From an uncultured Bacteroidales bacterium (GTDB lineage: Bacteria; Bacteroidota; Bacteroidia; Bacteroidales; UBA932), in assembly GCA_905235615.1 (NCBI GenBank), contig CAJOMB010000006.1, forward strand, positions 1 through 22,228: a DNA stretch of 22,228 nucleotides, written 5' to 3'. Made by a program: the position numbers and the translations under genes. Shown in pieces: positions 14,673 to 22,228 of the stretch. A model generated the notes under the pieces. The model saw only the letters and a program-made list of their open reading frames with translations, made no database searches and was not told where the DNA came from. Each line of letters starts with the position of its first letter. The first letter of the stretch is position 1.

Positions 14673-16235
14673 CTATTCGAAGTAAATGATAGGGTCTTCT
14701 TCCGTGGAAGCCAGGATGCGGCGCATGGCGGCCTTGCGGCGGTGACGGGTGCTCAGGACAGACTTGAAGCCCAAGCTCTGGATGGTGATAAGGGGTGTCA
14801 TGGCCACCATGGCCACCACGCCGAAGGCCAGCTCCAATACGCGGGATTCACCATGCATGGTTACGCAGGCGCCCACCACTAACGGAAGGATGAAGCTGGA
14901 GGTAAGCGGACCGCTGGCCACGCCGCCGGAGTCGAAGGCGATGGCCGTGTACAGCCTGGGTACGAAGAAGGACAGTCCCAGGGAAAGCAAGTACCCGGGA
15001 ATGAGATAGTACAGGAGGGAGAAGTCAAAATACACCCTTATCACGGACAGGCCGATGGAAACGCCCACGCCAATGGACAGGGCCGTCATCATCTGCCTCT
15101 TGGACACCTCTCCGCCGGTGATGTCCTGTACCTGCGTATTGAGCACGTGCACGGCGGGCTCTGCCAGCACCACCACCATGCCTATGACAAAGGCCAGGCC
15201 GATGATGAGGGCCGGCTGCTGGGCTGCCAGCTGGGTGCCGATCTTGAAGCCGATGGGCATGAAGGCCATCTCCACGGCCGTGAGGAACAGGACCAGGCCC
15301 ACAAAGGCATAGAGGATGCCAAAAATGATCTGGAGAATTTTGGTACGGGGAAGATGCAGGACGGTGAACTGGAGGATAAAGAAGAACAGGACGATAAAGA
15401 CCAGGGACTTGGAGACGTTCACCATGGAGCTCACAAGGACATCGTCCATTCCTTCCGCCAGGATGCTGGCCATGGAATAGTCCGGCACTTTGAAGTTGAT
15501 GTTCCCGTTGGACAGGATGGAGAGCACCAGGACGGCTGCAATGGGCCCCACCGAGCATAGTGCGATGAGGCCGAAGCTGTTTTCACTGGCATTGCGGCCG
15601 CCCACCGTAAGGGCGATACCCACGCCCAGGGCCATGATGAAGGGCACGGTGATGGGACCGGTGGTGACGCCGCCGGAGTCGAAGCACATGGACAGCAGAG
15701 GCCAGTTCTCATCCGAATCCATCAGGAGGGCGGCCAGGCAGAACAGCACCAGGTAGAAAAACATGAGGATGCTGGTGAGGTCGTGGTGGAAGAGGATTTT
15801 GATTACGCCCAACAGGAGCATGATTCCCACGCCCACCCCCACCGTGACGATGAGGACGGTCCCGTTCATGACGGCGCTCACCTGCGTGGCCAGGACGGCC
15901 AGGTCCGGTTCTGCGATGGTGATGAGCAGGCCCATCACAAAGGCCACCGACAGCAGCAAGCCCATCTTCTTGGAGGAGGTGAGGCCTTCTCCGATGTACT
16001 GCCCCATGGGCGTCATGGCCATATCGGCCCCTTGATTGAAAAGGCCGATGCCCAGGATGAGCAGGAGCGTAGCCACTCCGAAGGTGCTGAGTTCCTCGCC
16101 GGAGATGTCCACCCAGGGCGTGAGGGACAGCGCCAGGACGATAAGGCTCACCGGCAGCACGGAAACAAGCGATTCTTTGAACTTGCTTCCGAGGGAACGT
16201 GCGAGGTCCTTGAGGAGGGCTGTGTGAATACTCAT
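14673..16235 (-). CDS. Tandem DUF1538 integral membrane protein, probable cation/proton transporter
   Basis: This is a 520-aa, very hydrophobic protein with about a dozen membrane segments. It is an internal duplication: the first half carries TPMGQYIGEGL, VAFVMGLLITIAEPDLAVLATQV and CFDSGGVTTGPITVPF (D186); the second carries MPIGFKIGTQL, LAFVIGMVVVLAEPAVHVLNTQV and AFDSGGVASGPLTSSF (D435). The paired AEP and FDSGG(V) motifs define DUF1538. From memory, paired DUF1538 proteins (UmpAB) of Halomonas were reported as Na+/H+ antiporters. The paired Asp/Glu residues in membrane segments would suit ion translocation. Here the two halves are one polypeptide, followed directly by two PII-like genes. 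The ATG at 16235 lies 24 nt after the GH3 stop. Confidence 0.85.
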   Translation of the reverse strand: MSIHTALLKDLARSLGSKFKESLVSVLPVSLIVLALSLTPWVDISGEELSTFGVATLLLILGIGLFNQGADMAMTPMGQYIGEGLTSSKKMGLLLSVAFVMGLLITIAEPDLAVLATQVSAVMNGTVLIVTVGVGVGIMLLLGVIKILFHHDLTSILMFFYLVLFCLAALLMDSDENWPLLSMCFDSGGVTTGPITVPFIMALGVGIALTVGGRNASENSFGLIALCSVGPIAAVLVLSILSNGNINFKVPDYSMASILAEGMDDVLVSSMVNVSKSLVFIVLFFFILQFTVLHLPRTKILQIIFGILYAFVGLVLFLTAVEMAFMPIGFKIGTQLAAQQPALIIGLAFVIGMVVVLAEPAVHVLNTQVQDITGGEVSKRQMMTALSIGVGVSIGLSVIRVYFDFSLLYYLIPGYLLSLGLSFFVPRLYTAIAFDSGGVASGPLTSSFILPLVVGACVTMHGESRVLELAFGVVAMVAMTPLITIQSLGFKSVLSTRHRRKAAMRRILASTEEDPIIYFE

Positions 16236-16240
16236 AACTG

Positions 16241-16248
16241 CAAAGGTA
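16241..16248 (-). promoter_or_regulatory. Possible -7 promoter element for the DUF1538/PII operon
   Basis: On the minus strand this reads TACCTTTG, an exact TAnnTTTG match in the 24-nt gap after the GH3 stop. Its last base is 5 nt from the ATG, so the transcript would be leaderless or nearly so. No convincing -33 TTG is visible 19-21 nt upstream, which keeps confidence low; read-through from the GH3 gene is the alternative. Confidence 0.4.
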
Positions 16249-16259
16249 CGAAATAATCC

Positions 16260-18554
16260 TTATTTTACATATTTTGCCGTTCTTCCGTCACGGATGACGC
16301 CGGACCAGTTGAGGCCGAAGCCGAAGTCCCAGGCGTTGCCGGAGGCATCCACGAGCGGCCTCATGTCGTGGGGTACGTCTTCCAGCTGCTCCTCCACGGT
16401 CTTCATGTCGGCCGGCATCTGCATGGGAAGGAGGCCGGAAGGCTCGGCGGCGCCGCTTACGATGTCCAAGAGGGCCTGGTTCTGCACGCCGAAGCCCAGC
16501 AGGATGGCGTCTGCGTAGGGTTCCAGTTCGGCCAGGACGGCCGGGCGGCTCATGCTCACCACCACGATGACGGGTTTGGAGCCCATCGCCTTGCGGGTAT
16601 CTAAAACGAGGTCCAGATCGGCCTCATTGTAGGTTTTGACGGTCTTTCCCTTGTAGGAACGGTTGGCGGAGGGCTCCCGGAAGTCTCCGCCGGCCAAGGA
16701 AACGGCGCGGGCATATTCGGCCTTGTAGGGCCTGTACTGCAGGCTGATGGGTACATAGCCGTTGCCGCCTTTCTTCCGGTCATTGACGTCGTAGCCTTCA
16801 CCGTGGAAGGGTTCCTCGATGAAAACCAGAGCGAAATCGGCCTCCTGGGGCGTAGATGCCAGGTCGTAATACTTCTCCAGCAACTTGAGGCTTACCGGAT
16901 AGTCCCAGTGGGATTCCGGGCCCATCGTGAGGCCGAAGGGACCGGGTGTCTGGGGATAGAAGCGCTTGGGGAACCAGACTTTCGGCCGATGGGATTCTTC
17001 GCTTCGCTCAGCATGACAGGGTAACACCCCGTTATGGTTTTTCACCATCACAATGGACTTGAGCTGGGCCTGGAAGCCGGCTTTCATGAATTCCGGCTTG
17101 CCCACCACTTCCTCTGCCCGGGCCGGGTCCGTGTAGGCGTTTTCAAACAGGCCGGTGCGGAAGGAGTTCAGCAGCAGGCGCACGGCCGACTGCTCGAAGC
17201 GCTGGCGGGCGCTTTCCTCTCCGTAGTCGGCCGCCCACAGCTTGTAGGCCTCCAGGATGGGCGTTTTGTCGTTGTTGCCGCCAAACTGGTCCACTCCGGC
17301 TTTCAGAATCTGGTAGTGGCGCTGGACAATGCTTTCCTGCTCCATGCCCCAGCACTTGCCGTCAAAGCTCTCCACGGCAGCGTTGTTGTGGGTGACGCCC
17401 CAGTCCGTGCACACCACGCCGTCGTAGGTGTATTTTCCGCGCAGGAGGTCTCCTATAATGTATTCGCTGTAGTTGTTGCCCACCTGCCTGCCGCCGGGGT
17501 CTATCCCGTAGGAGATGGTATAATAAGGCATGACGGCCGATGCCCGGCCGGTGCCGCCCTCCAGGGCGAAGGCCCCTTCGGTAAAGGCTTTCAGCTGTGT
17601 CTTGAAGTTGTTTCCCGGATAGACGGCGTACTTGCCGTAGTTGAAATGGGCGTCGCGGCCGCCTTCCTCCGGGCCGCCGGAGGGCCAGTGCTTGATCATG
17701 GCGTTCACGCTCTGGGGGCCCCAGCCGCCTCCCTCGGAGGTCTGGAAGCCGTCCACATAGGCGCGGGCCATGTCCGTGTCCAAGGCCGGGTCTTCGCCGA
17801 AGGTGCCGCCGAAGCGGGTCCAGCGCGGCTCGGTGGCCAGGTCTATCTGGGGGCTCAGGGCCGTGGCGATGCCTAAGGCGCGGTATTCGCGGGAGGCAAT
17901 GTCTCCGAACTGTTTCACCAACTCCGGATCAAAGGTGGCGGCCAGTCCCAGGGGCATGGGCCAGAGGGAAATCTGTCCGCCGGAGCCTGCATTGTATTCG
18001 GCCGTGGCGGATGTCTCGTTACGCGGGTCGGAGGAATTGTTGACGGGGATGCCTTGTCCCAGACCTTCCACATAGGCCTGCACTTCATTGTTCCAGCGGG
18101 CGGCTACTTCCGGACTCTCCACGCTGGTTACCAGGATGGCCCGCAGGTTGTCTTCCTTCAGGAATTGGAGCTGCTGGTCCGTGATGTCCCATGCTTTGTG
18201 GTTGGTCTTGCCGGTATAGGAGGCTATGGGGGAGCCGTCTCCGGGGATGGACTGGTGGCTGCTGTAGAGCATGAGGCCGGCGATTTCCTCGATGGAAAGC
18301 CGTCCGGCCAGGTCTTTGGCGCGTGTCAGGGGTTCTATCCGCCAGTCCTCGTACGGGTCCAGGACACCGTTGCGGTTCAGGTCTTTGAAGGCATATCCGT
18401 TGTTTTCCAGGATAATGGCCGATGTATATCCCAGCGTGGGGCCACCCTTCTGGGTGACGAGGAAATAGCCGTCGGCCTCTTGAATTTGCCATTTGGGGCC
18501 GCAGGAGGCCAGTATCATCATGGCAAAGGCTCCTGCCAGGATTCTATTCTTCAT
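16260..18554 (-). CDS. Glycoside hydrolase family 3 lipoprotein (beta-glycosidase)
   Basis: This is a 764-aa protein with lipoprotein signal peptide MKNRILAGAFAMMILASC. Residues of about 50-70 contain an EF-hand-like DLNRNGVLDPYEDWR seen in many Bacteroidota GH3 enzymes. The (beta/alpha)8 domain includes LATEPRWTRFGGTFGEDP and IKHWPSGGP, with the nucleophile region VVCTDWG (D384 expected as catalytic Asp). The second alpha/beta domain includes VKNHNGVLP and VVVSMSRPAVL, and the end NAWDFGFGLNWSG is the usual GH3 C-terminal signature. Family members are exo-acting beta-glucosidases, xylosidases or related enzymes; the substrate is undetermined. Residues 513-522 (CHAERSEESH) are encoded by a dispersed repeat inserted between VLP and KVWFPKRF. 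The gene diverges from a GH78 rhamnosidase, suggesting a shared glycan target. Confidence 0.92.
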   Translation of the reverse strand: MKNRILAGAFAMMILASCGPKWQIQEADGYFLVTQKGGPTLGYTSAIILENNGYAFKDLNRNGVLDPYEDWRIEPLTRAKDLAGRLSIEEIAGLMLYSSHQSIPGDGSPIASYTGKTNHKAWDITDQQLQFLKEDNLRAILVTSVESPEVAARWNNEVQAYVEGLGQGIPVNNSSDPRNETSATAEYNAGSGGQISLWPMPLGLAATFDPELVKQFGDIASREYRALGIATALSPQIDLATEPRWTRFGGTFGEDPALDTDMARAYVDGFQTSEGGGWGPQSVNAMIKHWPSGGPEEGGRDAHFNYGKYAVYPGNNFKTQLKAFTEGAFALEGGTGRASAVMPYYTISYGIDPGGRQVGNNYSEYIIGDLLRGKYTYDGVVCTDWGVTHNNAAVESFDGKCWGMEQESIVQRHYQILKAGVDQFGGNNDKTPILEAYKLWAADYGEESARQRFEQSAVRLLLNSFRTGLFENAYTDPARAEEVVGKPEFMKAGFQAQLKSIVMVKNHNGVLPCHAERSEESHRPKVWFPKRFYPQTPGPFGLTMGPESHWDYPVSLKLLEKYYDLASTPQEADFALVFIEEPFHGEGYDVNDRKKGGNGYVPISLQYRPYKAEYARAVSLAGGDFREPSANRSYKGKTVKTYNEADLDLVLDTRKAMGSKPVIVVVSMSRPAVLAELEPYADAILLGFGVQNQALLDIVSGAAEPSGLLPMQMPADMKTVEEQLEDVPHDMRPLVDASGNAWDFGFGLNWSGVIRDGRTAKYVK
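16991..17018 (-). repeat. Dispersed 'HAERSEE' repeat inserted in-frame in the GH3 gene
   Basis: On the minus strand this reads tgtcatgctgagcgaagcg followed by aagaatccc, containing the direct AGCGA repeat. I recognise it as a short interspersed repeat found in many bacterial genomes, usually between genes, whose translation gives peptides such as CHAERSEE. Here it is in frame (28 nt plus flanks), and the ORF stays open. The inserted peptide falls where the aligned GH3 family normally runs directly from VLPL to KVYVPKR. Confidence 0.7.
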
Positions 18555-18572
18555 ATCCGTTCAGATTTTTCC

Positions 18573-18580
18573 CAAAGTTA
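18573..18580 (-). promoter_or_regulatory. -7 element for the GH3 gene
   Basis: On the minus strand this reads TAACTTTG (TAnnTTTG match), ending 18 nt before the ATG at 18554. A weak TTCTG lies 20 nt upstream (18601-18605) as a possible -33 element. It predicts a short leader of about 12 nt. Confidence 0.55.
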
Positions 18581-18612
18581 CGAATAATCCATGAGCTTTG
18601 CAGAAAATTTTG

Positions 18613-18620
18613 TATTTTTG
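18613..18620 (+). promoter_or_regulatory. -7 element for the GH78 gene
   Basis: TATTTTTG matches TAnnTTTG and ends 15 nt before the ATG at 18636. The nearest TTTG (18597-18600) is only 12 nt upstream, closer than the usual about 20 nt, so the -33 element is poor and an activator may be needed. It lies back to back with the GH3 promoter in the 81-nt divergent region. Confidence 0.45.
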
Positions 18621-18635
18621 GGAAACTAAACCGGT

Positions 18636-21056
18636 ATGATGAAACGTTTCTTCGGTCTCGTTGCCGTTGTGACGGCCCTTTCTTCCTGCGGGCCCTCCTT
18701 CGAGGTGTACGACCTTCGCTGTGAGGGGCTGGCGGAGCCGCTGGGCATAGATAGCTGTGAGCCTCATTTCAGCTGGAAAATCCGCTCGGATGAGCCCATG
18801 CTGCAGACGGCTTATGAACTGGAGGTGCAGAACCTCTGGACGTCCGGCAAGGTGGCTTCCGACAAGCAGGTGATGGTTCCCTATGAAGGGCCGATGCTCG
18901 CGTCCCGGCAGCAGGCCTGCTGGCGCGTCCGTGTATGGCGGCAGGACGGGAAAGCCTCCCGCTGGAGCCCCTGGACGCGCTTTGGCGTGGGCATCGTGGC
19001 ACCGGACACCCTCCGGGGCGTCTATATCGGCGCTGTTCCCGGAGAAGGCCGTGCGCCGCTGCTGAGAAAAAGATTCACCGCCCCCGGAGGAAAGGGGCTT
19101 CTGTATGTGAACTCCTTGGGCTATCACGAAGTCTTCCTGAACGGGAAGAAGGTTTCCGACCAGGTGCTGGCGCCGGCTGTTTCCCAATTGGATAAACGTT
19201 CACTCACAGTTGTTTACGAGCTTTCTCTGACAAAAGGAGAGAATGAACTTTGCCTTGCCGCCGGCTCCGGCTGGTACAAGAAGGCCACTTTTGACGCCGC
19301 GTACGACGGCCCGCTGGTAAAGGCGGAGTTGGATGTGGAAGGGGAGCCTCTTTTGGTGACGGACGCCTCCTGGGAAGGAGCCTGGAGCGGCTACCGGGAC
19401 CTGGGCGACTGGCGTCCCCACGGCTTTGTGGGAGAGCGCATGGAGGCGGGTGTGGAGCCCGTCTGGGGCCCGGTGGACGTGGTGGACGTGCCCGTGGAAG
19501 CCTCCATGCAGATGTGCGAACCCTGCCGTGTGCAGGAGGTCCTGGAGCCGGTCTCCGTGGAACCCTATGGCAGCGGCTGGCGCATTGATATGGGCCGATG
19601 CATCAACGCCCTGGTGGAAATCCGGCTCCCGCAGCTCCCCGCCGGGCAGGTGGTCAAGGCCCTCTACAGCGATGTGGATGCTCCCGTCTTTGACACGTCC
19701 ATCTGCGGTTACGACGAGCTGGTAAGTTCCGGAAAGCCGGAGGGAGATGTTTTCCGCAACCGCTTCAACCACCACGTGTTCCGTTATATCCAGATGGACA
19801 GCCTGGCGCAGAAACCGCTTTCCGTGCGGGCTCACCGGATGCGGACGGATTTCCCCAAAGAAGGAGCCTTCCGGTGCAGCGATCCGGAGCTTCAGGCCAT
19901 TTACGACCTGGTGGACCATACCATAGAGAACCTGGCCTTCAACGGCTATATGGTGGACTGCGCCAGCATCGAGCGCCTGGGCTACGGCGGAGACGGAACG
20001 GCTTCCACCCTCACTTTGCAGACGCTGGCCTCCGTGGCACCCCTGTACCTGAACTGGCTGCAGGCCTGGGCCGATGCCCAGCGCCCCGACGGCGGCCTTC
20101 CCCATACGGCTCCCAACCCCTACACGGCCGGCGGCGGCCCTTATTGGTGCAGTTTCCTGGTGCAGGCAGCCTGGCAGACCTATCTGAGCTACGGGGACCG
20201 CAGGCCCATCGAGCGCTGGTACCCGGCCATGAAGCACTGGTTGGACTATGTGGACGCCTACAGTGTGGACGGCCTTCTGAAGCGCTGGCCGGACGAGAAA
20301 TACCGCGGCTGGTACTTGGGAGACTGGGCCGCCCCCAAAGGGGTGGACGTGCAGGACCCCGCCTCCGTGGACTTGGTGAACAACTGTGCGCTCATGCAGG
20401 TGTACCGGGCTTTGGAGCAGATAGCCCTGCTTTTGGACAGGCAGGCCGATGCCGCCGCCTTCCGCCTCCGCTTGGAGGCGCTGGGCCGCAGGATTCATCA
20501 GACCTTCTTCCATCCCCAGGACAATACCTATGCCTCCGGAAGTCAGTTGGACTTGGTGTATCCGCTGCTCACGGGGGTGACGCCCGCCCATCTGCGGGAC
20601 AAGGTGATATCGGCCCTGAAAGAGCGTACCGCCACGGTCTATGACGGCCATCTGGCCACAGGTCTGGTGGGGGTTCCCGTGATTACCCGCTGGGCCACCC
20701 AAAATGGTGAAGCGGAATGGCTGTACGGCCTGCTGAAGCAGCACAGTTATCCCGGTTACCTCTATATGCTGGACAACGGTGCCACGGGCGTGTGGGAAGA
20801 ATGGGACGGCGGCCGAAGCCACCTTCACAACTGCTACAACGGCATAGGCAGCTGGTTCTACGAGGCTCTGGCTGGGATTGTGCCCGTAGAGCCCGGATAC
20901 CGCCGGGTGCGCATCGCCCCGCAGCTGACCGACAAGCTGGAATGGGTGAAGGCCACGGTAGGGACTCCCTACGGCCCGCTCACCGTTTATCGGCAAGGAA
21001 AAGATATTCAAGTGGACGCCCCTGTGGGCATAGAAGTAGAGATATGTACGATTTAG
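18636..21056 (+). CDS. Glycoside hydrolase family 78 alpha-L-rhamnosidase lipoprotein
   Basis: This is an 806-aa lipoprotein (MMKRFFGLVAVVTALSSC; MKRF at 18639 is an equally good start). Domains in order: an N-terminal fibronectin-like domain (about 25-125, ending WSPWTRFGVG), a Bac_rhamnosid_N-like beta domain (about 140-260, with WYKK and GSGW), a beta domain to about 400 (FRYIQM), a catalytic (alpha/alpha)6 barrel (about 405-720) and a C-terminal beta domain (to 806). The general-acid motif is DCASIERLGYGGDG (E446) and the base motif VWEEWDGG (E721), both GH78 signatures. It would release alpha-L-rhamnose from plant or bacterial glycans at the cell surface or in the periplasm. No SusC/SusD pair is nearby, so it would act on imported or small substrates, perhaps with the divergent GH3. 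Confidence 0.93.
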   Translation: MMKRFFGLVAVVTALSSCGPSFEVYDLRCEGLAEPLGIDSCEPHFSWKIRSDEPMLQTAYELEVQNLWTSGKVASDKQVMVPYEGPMLASRQQACWRVRVWRQDGKASRWSPWTRFGVGIVAPDTLRGVYIGAVPGEGRAPLLRKRFTAPGGKGLLYVNSLGYHEVFLNGKKVSDQVLAPAVSQLDKRSLTVVYELSLTKGENELCLAAGSGWYKKATFDAAYDGPLVKAELDVEGEPLLVTDASWEGAWSGYRDLGDWRPHGFVGERMEAGVEPVWGPVDVVDVPVEASMQMCEPCRVQEVLEPVSVEPYGSGWRIDMGRCINALVEIRLPQLPAGQVVKALYSDVDAPVFDTSICGYDELVSSGKPEGDVFRNRFNHHVFRYIQMDSLAQKPLSVRAHRMRTDFPKEGAFRCSDPELQAIYDLVDHTIENLAFNGYMVDCASIERLGYGGDGTASTLTLQTLASVAPLYLNWLQAWADAQRPDGGLPHTAPNPYTAGGGPYWCSFLVQAAWQTYLSYGDRRPIERWYPAMKHWLDYVDAYSVDGLLKRWPDEKYRGWYLGDWAAPKGVDVQDPASVDLVNNCALMQVYRALEQIALLLDRQADAAAFRLRLEALGRRIHQTFFHPQDNTYASGSQLDLVYPLLTGVTPAHLRDKVISALKERTATVYDGHLATGLVGVPVITRWATQNGEAEWLYGLLKQHSYPGYLYMLDNGATGVWEEWDGGRSHLHNCYNGIGSWFYEALAGIVPVEPGYRRVRIAPQLTDKLEWVKATVGTPYGPLTVYRQGKDIQVDAPVGIEVEICTI

Positions 21057-22228
21057 CCATTATCGGCGGCGGCCCCGGAGGCTACCATGCTGCCGCAAAA
21101 GCCGCTCTGGCCGGCCTCAAGGTGATTCTGTTTGAAAAGCGGGAATTGGGCGGCGTGTGCCTCAATGAAGGCTGCATCCCCACCAAAACCCTCCTGTACA
21201 GTGCCAAGGTGCTGGATTACGCCCGTCATGCAGACCGCTATGGGATTGAGGTACAGGGGGCCGGTCCCGACTACGGCGCCATCCTCAAGCGCAAGACCAA
21301 GGTGGTGAAAAAGCTGGTGGGAGGCATCAAGGTGCAGATGCGGAATGCCGGTGTGGAAGTGATGGGCGGGGAAGCCGTGCTGGAAGGCCGGTCCGGCGAA
21401 GCCTTCACCATCGGCTGTGGCGGAGCGTCCTACCAGGCCGGGAACGTGCTTCTCTGCACGGGCTCCGAGGCGCTTGTCCCACCCATTCCGGGCCTCCGTG
21501 AAGGGCTGGGTACCACCGTCCTCACCAACCGGGAAATCCTGGAACTTCCGGAACTTCCGGAGCGCTTGGTGGTCATCGGCGGCGGCGTGATAGGCATGGA
21601 GTTCGCCAGTTTCTTCAACTCCATGGGCACACAGGTGACGGTGGTGGAGATGCTGCCCAAGATTCTGGGGCCGATGGACGGGGAAATCAGCGCCATGCTC
21701 CAGGCCCAGTACGCCAAGAAGGGCGTGGACTTCCATCTGGGCTGCCAGGTGGTGGCCGTGGAAGGAAACGAGGTGGTCTATAAGGATGCCGATGGGCAGG
21801 AGCAGCGGGCTGCGGGAGACAAGATTCTGGTCTCCGTGGGACGCCGGGCCCGTTTGGAGGGAATCGGCCTGGAAAAATTGGGCGTTCAGCTGGCCCTGAA
21901 CCCCGCCGGAAGGCCTTATGGCGTGAAGGTGGACGGCCAGATGTGCACCAACGTGCCCGGCCTGTATGCCGCCGGTGACGTGACGGGCTTCTCCATGTTG
22001 GCCCATACGGCATACCGCGAGGGCGAGGTGGCGGTGAACACCATCCTGGGAAAGGCCGACCAGATGCACTACAATGCCATTCCGGGCGTTGTCTATACCC
22101 ATCCGGAAGTGGCCGGCGTGGGCCTTACGGAGGAGGAGGCGGCATCGAAGGGCCTGACGGTGGAAGTGAAAAAACTCCCCATGGCGTATTCCGGCCGATT
22201 TGTGGCGGAAAACGAGAGGGGAGAGGGC
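21044..22228 (+). CDS. lpd: Dihydrolipoyl dehydrogenase, 3'-truncated by the window edge
   Basis: The frame from the ATG at 21044 is open for 395 codons to the last base. It starts MYDLAIIGGGPGGYHAAAKA (FAD-binding GxGxxG), then GGVCLNEGCIPTK, whose C39/C44 are the redox disulfide of the lipoamide dehydrogenase class. An NAD-binding GGGVIGMEFASF (about 179-190) and the FAD-contact block GLYAAGDVTGFSMLAHTA follow, then the dimerisation domain (VVYTHPEVAGVGLTEEEA). About 50-60 residues, including the HxxxxE active-site pair, lie beyond the edge. It is the E3 flavoprotein of 2-oxo acid dehydrogenase or glycine cleavage complexes. The start overlaps the last 13 nt of the GH78 gene in another frame; an internal start is less likely because MYDLAIIGGG is the family's normal N-terminus. 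Confidence 0.92.
   Translation, partial: MYDLAIIGGGPGGYHAAAKAALAGLKVILFEKRELGGVCLNEGCIPTKTLLYSAKVLDYARHADRYGIEVQGAGPDYGAILKRKTKVVKKLVGGIKVQMRNAGVEVMGGEAVLEGRSGEAFTIGCGGASYQAGNVLLCTGSEALVPPIPGLREGLGTTVLTNREILELPELPERLVVIGGGVIGMEFASFFNSMGTQVTVVEMLPKILGPMDGEISAMLQAQYAKKGVDFHLGCQVVAVEGNEVVYKDADGQEQRAAGDKILVSVGRRARLEGIGLEKLGVQLALNPAGRPYGVKVDGQMCTNVPGLYAAGDVTGFSMLAHTAYREGEVAVNTILGKADQMHYNAIPGVVYTHPEVAGVGLTEEEAASKGLTVEVKKLPMAYSGRFVAENERGEG

Noticed and set aside
19200..21011. Long minus-strand open frame (603 codons) opposite the GH78 gene
   Set aside because: It is a mirror of a GH78 gene with clear motifs, rich in H/G/V/Q with no recognisable domain. Similar long antisense frames lie opposite most genes here and reflect GC-rich codon use.
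21541..21558. Tandem ggaacttcc repeat
   Set aside because: It encodes ELPELPE in the normal linker before the NAD-binding domain of lpd; two copies only, explained by protein sequence.
1..22228. CRISPR array, tRNA, rRNA, transposase, toxin-antitoxin or restriction genes
   Set aside because: None was seen: no regularly spaced repeats, no tRNA-like cloverleaf, and no such protein motifs in any credible frame.

Overview
The window is about 22.2 kb of tightly packed bacterial chromosome, GC-rich by eye. The features point to Bacteroidota, most likely Bacteroidales: lipoproteins with short relaxed lipoboxes, LruC/DUF4842, DUF4838, DUF1573 and DUF5020 families, lipoprotein glycosidases, and several TAnnTTTG promoter elements of the Bacteroidota sigma factor. 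The high GC fits a GC-rich gut lineage (Alistipes/RC9/Cryptobacteroides-like) rather than Bacteroides itself; that placement is inference. I see no tRNA, rRNA, CRISPR array, transposase or phage gene.

Region 1 (3-10226, + strand). A 5'-truncated LruC-type lipoprotein is followed, after a strong hairpin, by five genes joined by 1-26 nt overlaps: a membrane-anchored HEAT-like protein, a processive-type family 2 glycosyltransferase (GT2), a TPR plus YaiO-type outer-membrane barrel protein, a DUF4838 glycosidase-like lipoprotein and a DUF1573 lipoprotein. Together they resemble a synthase-dependent exopolysaccharide machine, functionally parallel to PgaABCD (PgaC-like synthase, PgaA-like TPR/porin, periplasmic hydrolase) but built from different accessory parts. 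This is the best candidate for an undescribed system here.

Region 2 (about 10285-13870, + strand). A good promoter drives a UraA-type permease, a DUF5020/Tsx-like outer-membrane channel and an AzgA-type purine permease. This looks like nucleobase uptake across both membranes. A perfect 47-nt palindrome (13902-13948) ends it and also faces the convergent operon.

Region 3 (13981-16235, - strand). A tandemly duplicated DUF1538 membrane protein is followed within 2-3 nt gaps by two divergent PII-like proteins, which suggests a PII-regulated ion transporter.

Region 4 (16260-22228). A GH3 lipoprotein (-) and a GH78 alpha-L-rhamnosidase lipoprotein (+) diverge from an 81-nt intergenic region. The GH3 gene carries an in-frame copy of a short dispersed repeat encoding a HAERSEE-type peptide. 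The GH78 gene overlaps by 13 nt the start of a dihydrolipoyl dehydrogenase gene that runs off the right edge.
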